A stretch of DNA of 9,396 bases, taken from contig CAYIOJ010000034.1 of the NCBI GenBank assembly GCA_964365025.1, positions 1 through 9,396 of the forward strand. Reading direction: 5' to 3'. The notes beneath the pieces are model-generated. The model ran no database searches. It saw only the letters and a program-made list of their open reading frames with translations, and was not told the origin of the DNA. The first letter of the stretch is position 1. Each line of letters starts with the position of its first letter. The translations under genes and the position numbers were made by a program. Shown piece after piece: positions 5,335-9,396 of the stretch. This stretch comes from UBA10003 sp964365025 (GTDB lineage: Bacteria; Patescibacteriota; Patescibacteriia; Magasanikbacterales; UBA10003).

Positions 5335-8154
5335 ATGTCCAACCTCGTCATCCGCGGAGCGCGCGTGAACAATTTAAAAAATATCAATCTGGAAATTCCC
5401 AAAAACAAGCTCGTGGTCATCACGGGCTTGTCCGGGTCTGGCAAATCGTCTTTGGCTTTTGACACCATTTATGCCGAGGGTCAGCGCCGTTATGCCGAGT
5501 CGCTGTCGTCTTACGCGCGGCAATTTATGGAAATGCATGACAAGCCGGATGTTGATGAAATAAAAGGACTTTCGCCCACCATTGCCATTGATCAACGCTC
5601 TGTAACGCATAATCCGCGTTCAACTGTGGGCACAGTGACGGAGATTTATGATTCTCTTCGTTTATTGTTCGCGCGCCTTGGGCGAATAAAATGTCCTGAT
5701 TGCGGGGAATTGGCTGAACGCTACACTTCCGGCGAAATTGTGGAAATTATTAGAAAACTGGTTTCTGAAGGCCGCTCTTTGCGCATACTTGGCCCGATTT
5801 TGCATTTAACAAAAAATCCCAGCCAGCCGATTGAAAAAATTGTGGAAGATTCCAAAGCCCAGCTGGTACGTTATAATCGCCAGTATTTTACGCCGGAAGA
5901 ATTTTTTGGCTCGGTGCATCGACCGCAGATTTTGGAGGATTTGGAAATTGTGACTGCTGAAATCAACGGCCAAAGATTTGGCAATTTAGTCAAGGCGGTG
6001 GAAGACGCTTTGGAATTGGGTAATGGAATTTTAATTGTTGATTTTTATCAGGAAAAATCAAAAGAAAAAGGCAAGCGCGATTTGCTATTATCCACTGTGT
6101 TGCGTTGTCCGCATTGCGGCCGGCGTTTTCCGGCTTTGGAGCCGCGCAGTTTTTCATTCAATAGCCCGCACGGCGCGTGTCCCAAATGCACCGGCCTTGG
6201 CATTACATTGGAGGTTGATGAATCATTGGTAATGCCTAATCCGCGCCTGACATTGGCCGAAGGCGCGATTCAGCCGTGGATGCGCATCACCGGCAATCAG
6301 ACCTGGTATTTGCGGTTGTTGCAGGCTGTGGCGCAGGCCAAAGGATTTTCCATTGAAACTCCGGTGCAGGCTCTGTCCAAAAAGATAATTGATTTGCTGA
6401 TGAACGGCACAGGCAAAGATGTTTATAATATTGACGGCAAGGAAACATATTTTGAGGGCGTGGTGGAGAATCTGGAAAAACGACATCGCGAAACCAATTC
6501 TGATTACGTGCGTAAAGAGATTGAAGATTATATGCGCGAAAAAGTATGCTCTTTGTGCAAGGGCAAGCGTTTGAAAGAGGAATCGTTGGCCGTAGATGTG
6601 TTTGGCAAAAATATCAGTGAAATGGGCGAAATGTCAGTTAGCGAGATGATTGTTTTTTGGGAAAATCTTAATAGCCGCGCTAAAAACAATAATGGCTCGC
6701 CGGTAGTGGGGCCGATTGTTAAAGAAATCAGCAAGCGTCTGAAAGATTTGGAGCAAGTGGGGCTGGATTATTTGACGCTGGACCGTTCCATGGCTACTTT
6801 GTCCGGCGGCGAGGCCCAGAGAGTGCGGCTGTCAACGCAACTTTCCACCGGACTCACTGGCGTGATTTACATTTTGGACGAGCCGTCCATCGGGCTTCAT
6901 CCCTGCGACATGGAAAAGTTGATAAAAACATTGAAATCCTTGCGCGATTTGGGCAATTCGGTGATTGTGGTGGAGCACGATGAAACTATGATGCGTCAGG
7001 CCGACTACGTGGCGGATATTGGTCCGGGCGCCGGAGTATACGGCGGGGAAATCGTGGCGGTGGGCGCGCCGGCGGAGATAATCAAGAATAAAGAATCGCT
7101 GACCGGCCAATATCTTTCCGGGCAGTTGAGAATTGAGCCGCCGAAAAAGCCGCATGCCGGCAATGGCAAAAATTTGGAAATCAAAAAGGCCTCGGCTTTT
7201 AATTTGAAAAATGTTGACGCAAAAATTCCTTTGGGAAAATTAGTCTGCGTGACCGGCGTATCCGGTTCGGGCAAGTCAACTTTAATAATTGAAATTTTGA
7301 GCAAAGCCCTGGCGCGTCATTTTTATCGGGCCAAGGATTTGCCGGCCGCCCATCAGTCAATTAAGGGTTTGGAAAATATTGATAAAGTGATTACCATTGA
7401 CCAGTCGCCGATTGGCCGCACCCCGCGCTCCAATCCGGCTACCTATACCGGCGTTTTTACCGCCATTCGCGATTTATTCACTGAGGTGCCGGAAGCCAAA
7501 ATGCGCGGTTATGACGCCGGAAAATTCAGTTTTAATGTCAAAGGTGGAGGCCGTTGTGAGGCCTGTTCGGGCGACGGCTATGTGCGCATTCCCATGCAAT
7601 TTTTAACCGATGTTTATGTGGAGTGTGAAGAGTGCGGCGGCAAAAGATACAATCGCGAGGCCTTGGAAATTCATTATCAGAGCAAAAATATTGCCGATGT
7701 GTTGGATATGACTGTGGCCGAGGCCCGGCAGTTTTTCAAACACATTTCGTCCATTAGTGAAAAGTTGCAGATTTTAGCCGAAGTGGGTTTGGGCTACATT
7801 AAATTGGGCCAGCCGGCCACGAAATTATCCGGCGGCGAGGCGCAGAGGGTGAAATTGGCCACCGAGCTGTCGCGCCGCGCCACCGGCCGCACTTTGTATA
7901 TTCTGGACGAACCAACCACCGGCCTTCATTTTGAAGACATTAAACAATTGATGAAAGTTTTGAATTTTTTGGTGGATAAAGGCAACACAGTTCTGATCAT
8001 TGAACATAATTTGGATGTGATACGAGGCGCTGATTGGGTGATTGATTTGGGGCCGGGCGGCGGCAAGCGGGGCGGGGAGATTGTGGCTGAAGGAACCCCC
8101 AAAGACATTGCCAGAGCAAAGAAGAGCTTGACCGGACAGTATTTGAAGAAATAA
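5335..8154 (+). CDS. uvrA: UvrABC excinuclease subunit A
   Basis: UvrA is the damage-sensing ATPase dimer of nucleotide excision repair; it scans DNA and loads UvrB at lesions in the cytoplasm. At 939 residues this is full length for the family. The two ABC modules are complete: Walker A GLSGSGKSS (31-39) and GVSGSGKST (641-649); signatures LSGGEAQR (489-496 and 831-838); Walker B ILDEPSIGLH (513-522) and ILDEPTTGLH (856-865), with switch histidines in VVEHDE and IIEHNL. The zinc module in the first half uses Cys258, 261, 282 and 285. The second finger, needed for damage recognition, uses Cys741, 744, 764 and 767. The family-conserved CSLCKGKRL (405-413) is present, and an extra CPDC lies at 120-123. 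It starts 18 bases after the surface protein gene without a Shine-Dalgarno and ends at a bidirectional terminator. It probably belongs to the same operon, though a promoter of its own is possible. Confidence 0.98.
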   Translation: MSNLVIRGARVNNLKNINLEIPKNKLVVITGLSGSGKSSLAFDTIYAEGQRRYAESLSSYARQFMEMHDKPDVDEIKGLSPTIAIDQRSVTHNPRSTVGTVTEIYDSLRLLFARLGRIKCPDCGELAERYTSGEIVEIIRKLVSEGRSLRILGPILHLTKNPSQPIEKIVEDSKAQLVRYNRQYFTPEEFFGSVHRPQILEDLEIVTAEINGQRFGNLVKAVEDALELGNGILIVDFYQEKSKEKGKRDLLLSTVLRCPHCGRRFPALEPRSFSFNSPHGACPKCTGLGITLEVDESLVMPNPRLTLAEGAIQPWMRITGNQTWYLRLLQAVAQAKGFSIETPVQALSKKIIDLLMNGTGKDVYNIDGKETYFEGVVENLEKRHRETNSDYVRKEIEDYMREKVCSLCKGKRLKEESLAVDVFGKNISEMGEMSVSEMIVFWENLNSRAKNNNGSPVVGPIVKEISKRLKDLEQVGLDYLTLDRSMATLSGGEAQRVRLSTQLSTGLTGVIYILDEPSIGLHPCDMEKLIKTLKSLRDLGNSVIVVEHDETMMRQADYVADIGPGAGVYGGEIVAVGAPAEIIKNKESLTGQYLSGQLRIEPPKKPHAGNGKNLEIKKASAFNLKNVDAKIPLGKLVCVTGVSGSGKSTLIIEILSKALARHFYRAKDLPAAHQSIKGLENIDKVITIDQSPIGRTPRSNPATYTGVFTAIRDLFTEVPEAKMRGYDAGKFSFNVKGGGRCEACSGDGYVRIPMQFLTDVYVECEECGGKRYNREALEIHYQSKNIADVLDMTVAEARQFFKHISSISEKLQILAEVGLGYIKLGQPATKLSGGEAQRVKLATELSRRATGRTLYILDEPTTGLHFEDIKQLMKVLNFLVDKGNTVLIIEHNLDVIRGADWVIDLGPGGGKRGGEIVAEGTPKDIARAKKSLTGQYLKK

Positions 8155-8180
8155 GAAAAATGCCCCGTGGGGCATTTTTC
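8155..8180. terminator. Bidirectional intrinsic terminator between uvrA and rplS
   Basis: A perfect 12-bp inverted repeat, GAAAAATGCCCC and GGGGCATTTTTC around a GT centre, fills the gap between the uvrA stop (8152-8154) and the rplS stop (8181-8183). It gives a GC-core hairpin followed by a run of five U on either strand, so it can end both convergent transcripts. Confidence 0.92.
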
Positions 8181-8504
8181 TTATTTTGTCTTTTTCTCTT
8201 TTAATTTTTTATTAGGGTCGCGCAAGAAGTACAGTTTTGAACGATGGGCTTGGCCAATTCGCACAATGTCAATTTTAGCCACCATTGGAGAGTGCAAAGG
8301 AAATATTTTTTCAACGCCAATACCTTCGGAAATTTTTCGCACAGTGATGGTGGAGCCTGCTTCGGAGCCGTGCTTGCGGGCCAATACCACGCCTTCAAAA
8401 ATTTGAATGCGTTCCTTAATTTCGCCTTTGGGCGTTTTTTCTTTGATTTTTTGATGAACCTTTATGGTCATGCCCGGGCGGATTTGGGCCAATGTTTCTA
8501 ACAT
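8181..8504 (-). CDS. rplS: 50S ribosomal protein L19
   Basis: L19 sits at the interface of the 50S and 30S subunits. The 107-residue protein shows the family pattern: an N-terminal IRPGMTIKVHQKI (8-20), ERIQIFEGVVLARKHGSEAGSTITVRKISEGIGVEKIFPLHSPMVAKI in the central barrel, and the C-terminal motif RRSKLYFLR-like HRSKLYFLRDP followed by a lysine-rich tail. The N-terminus is several residues shorter than in E. coli. It follows the cytidylate kinase-like gene by 34 bases on the same strand. No Shine-Dalgarno precedes the ATG; a weak -10-like CATACT (8513-8518) lies eight bases before it, without a good -35. The gene ends at the shared terminator. Confidence 0.97.
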   Translation of the reverse strand: MLETLAQIRPGMTIKVHQKIKEKTPKGEIKERIQIFEGVVLARKHGSEAGSTITVRKISEGIGVEKIFPLHSPMVAKIDIVRIGQAHRSKLYFLRDPNKKLKEKKTK

Positions 8505-8538
8505 AGGTATTTAGTATGTTAATTTAATACTTTCCACT

Positions 8539-9084
8539 CTACACTTTTGTCTTTATTTTGTCAAGAATTATTTGAGTAATTTCTTCTATTTTAAGATTGG
8601 CGGTGTCAATCACCAGGTCATAGTTTTCCGGTTTGGTGTAATCAATACCATAGTGCAGAAGGTAGCGTTTTTTGTCGCTGGCCAGCCGTTGGCGCACGGC
8701 TTCTTCGGCTTCGGCCAGAGTGGCAACGGATTTTTCATCCGGGCGTTCGGCGCGGTTTTTAAGAGTGCGCTCGGCCGCGGTTTTTTGATCAACAGTGAAA
8801 AAAATTTTGAATGAACTGGGTATAAAGTACCAGCTTAAACGGCCTTCAAAAATAAAATTGTCTTTTTCTTTCCCCATTTGCGTTTGAATTTCATCGGCTC
8901 GTTTGTCAGTCCAGTCCTCTTTTTCGCCCAAGGCGTTTAATTCGTCAATGGTAAGCCCGCGCTCCATAGCCATCTGTCCGCGCAAATCGCCCATGGAAAA
9001 ATATTCATAACCGAGTTTTTTGGCCAGAATTTTTCCTATTGTGGATTTTCCCGAACCGGGCACGCCGGAGATGGTGATGATCAT
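8539..9084 (-). CDS. Cytidylate kinase-like P-loop nucleoside monophosphate kinase
   Basis: This 181-residue protein has the fold of small nucleoside monophosphate kinases and most resembles the archaeal-type cytidylate kinase group, which phosphorylates CMP or dCMP using ATP in the cytoplasm. The P-loop is GVPGSGKST at 7-15. NFIFEGRLSWY (76-86) fits the NMP-binding site, RTLKNRAERPDE (106-117) the arginine-rich lid region, and KKRYLLHYGID (138-148) with NYDLVIDT (154-161) the C-terminal part. The frame stays open upstream to an ATG at 9174, but that extension only translates the palindromic element at 9092-9158. The ATG at 9082-9084 puts the P-loop at the normal distance. It lies between the rluA-like gene and rplS on the same strand. 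Adenylate kinase-like specificity cannot be excluded. Confidence 0.87.
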   Translation of the reverse strand: MIITISGVPGSGKSTIGKILAKKLGYEYFSMGDLRGQMAMERGLTIDELNALGEKEDWTDKRADEIQTQMGKEKDNFIFEGRLSWYFIPSSFKIFFTVDQKTAAERTLKNRAERPDEKSVATLAEAEEAVRQRLASDKKRYLLHYGIDYTKPENYDLVIDTANLKIEEITQIILDKIKTKV

Positions 9085-9091
9085 AGTATTT

Positions 9092-9158
9092 GGGGCATAT
9101 ATATTCTTTTTTGCAGTCGCGGCGACAGTCCGCAGCAAAAAAAGAATATATATGCCCC
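9092..9158. mobile_element. MITE-like 67-bp palindromic element with TATTT direct repeats
   Basis: Arms at 9092-9114 (GGGGCATATATATTC, six T, GC) and 9135-9158 (its inverse, with seven A instead of six) form a 23-bp stem with one bulged A. The 20-base centre (9115-9134) holds a small hairpin, GTCG-CGG-CGAC. The element is flanked on both sides by the same five bases, TATTT (9087-9091 and 9159-9163), as expected for a target-site duplication. Removing the element and one copy leaves eight bases between the rluA-like stop and the cmk start. Neither side has the U-run needed for an intrinsic terminator. It encodes nothing; the transposase source is unknown, and the transposition origin is inference. 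Confidence 0.6.
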
Positions 9159-9164
9159 TATTTA

Positions 9165-9396
9165 TTAAAAGCAATCTGGTAGCGGCGATGTGAATGTCTT
9201 TTTTTCACCAGCTAAATCTGTAAAAGTTAATTTATGCGCGTGAAGGAGCATTCTATCAGATGAAATCGTTTTGTAACTTTTGGACTGATACATCGGATCG
9301 CCGATTACCGGATGATTGAGAGCGAAAAAATGCACGCGGATTTGGTGAGTGCGGCCGGTTTGGGGCATAATTTTAACCAAAGCGCGATGCGGGAGT
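9165..9396 (-). CDS. RluA-family pseudouridine synthase, C-terminal fragment (runs off right edge)
   Basis: The frame enters from the right edge and ends at a TAA at 9165-9167, leaving the last 76 residues. The conserved C-terminal signature HRALVKIMPQTGRTHQIRVHF is followed by ALNHPVIGDPMY and the LLHAHKLTF segment, typical of RluA/RluC/RluD enzymes, which convert uridine to pseudouridine in 23S rRNA or tRNA. The catalytic RLD motif and the rest of the fold lie outside the window, so the target position cannot be told. It is the most upstream gene of the minus-strand group with the cytidylate kinase-like gene and rplS. The 80-base gap to the next gene is nearly all taken up by the palindromic element and its flanking direct repeats. 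Confidence 0.93.
   Translation of the reverse strand, partial: LPHRALVKIMPQTGRTHQIRVHFFALNHPVIGDPMYQSKSYKTISSDRMLLHAHKLTFTDLAGEKKTFTSPLPDCF

Noticed and set aside
6832..7304. Minus-strand open frames opposite uvrA
   Set aside because: They are shadows of the UvrA reading frame with low-complexity translations and no family resemblance.
9085..9174. N-terminal extension of the cytidylate kinase-like protein starting at ATG 9174
   Set aside because: The 30 extra residues only translate the palindromic element, and the P-loop already sits at the normal distance from the ATG at 9084.
9359..9369. Second copy of TTTGGGGCATA, matching the end of the palindromic element (9089-9099)
   Set aside because: It lies in the conserved RluA coding region (IMPQ) and has no inverted partner or flanking repeat, so it is probably coincidence.

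Overview
The window looks like a chromosomal segment of a Patescibacteria (Candidate Phyla Radiation) bacterium, probably Parcubacteria-like. The clues are a two-helix pilin-type membrane protein of the kind common in that group, an orphan membrane-anchored solute-binding protein, tRNA genes without encoded CCA, a near absence of Shine-Dalgarno sequences, and a GC-rich CCTGCC/GGCAGG palindrome. TGA is used as a stop, so the recoded UGA=Gly lineages are unlikely. The assignment rests on gene style, not on a phylogenetic test.

Region 1 (1-2613, minus strand) reads secG, then a family 5 solute-binding protein that overlaps the end of secG, then tRNA-Leu(CAG) six bases after its stop, then a damaged tRNA-Leu(UAG)-like gene, then an unrecognised ORF running off the left edge. 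Region 2 (2673-8154, plus strand) is divergent from secG: a membrane-anchored DsbA-like protein with a CPFS active site, a 643-residue cysteine-rich pilin-domain surface protein four bases later, and uvrA 18 bases after that. Region 3 (8181-9396, minus strand) is convergent with uvrA across a perfect bidirectional terminator. It reads rluA-like pseudouridine synthase (C-terminal part only), cytidylate kinase-like protein, then rplS.

Functionally the window mixes housekeeping genes (protein export, DNA repair, ribosome and nucleotide metabolism, tRNA) with a cell-surface pair. The DsbA-like protein is well placed to handle the 32 cysteines of its neighbour, nearly all of which are predicted to lie outside the membrane.

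The most unusual items are: (a) a 67-bp palindromic element flanked by a perfect 5-bp direct repeat (TATTT), whose removal would leave the rluA-like and cmk genes 8 bases apart, so it looks like a very small MITE-type insertion; (b) a tRNA-Leu(UAG) gene with a 40-nt hairpin repeat in its D-arm and no complementary 5' acceptor strand; (c) promoter-like sequences whose -10 boxes sit only 8-9 bases from the start codons, suggesting leaderless mRNAs; and (d) the CPFS oxidoreductase/cysteine-rich pilin-domain pair. No stretch over 300 bases lacks a gene.
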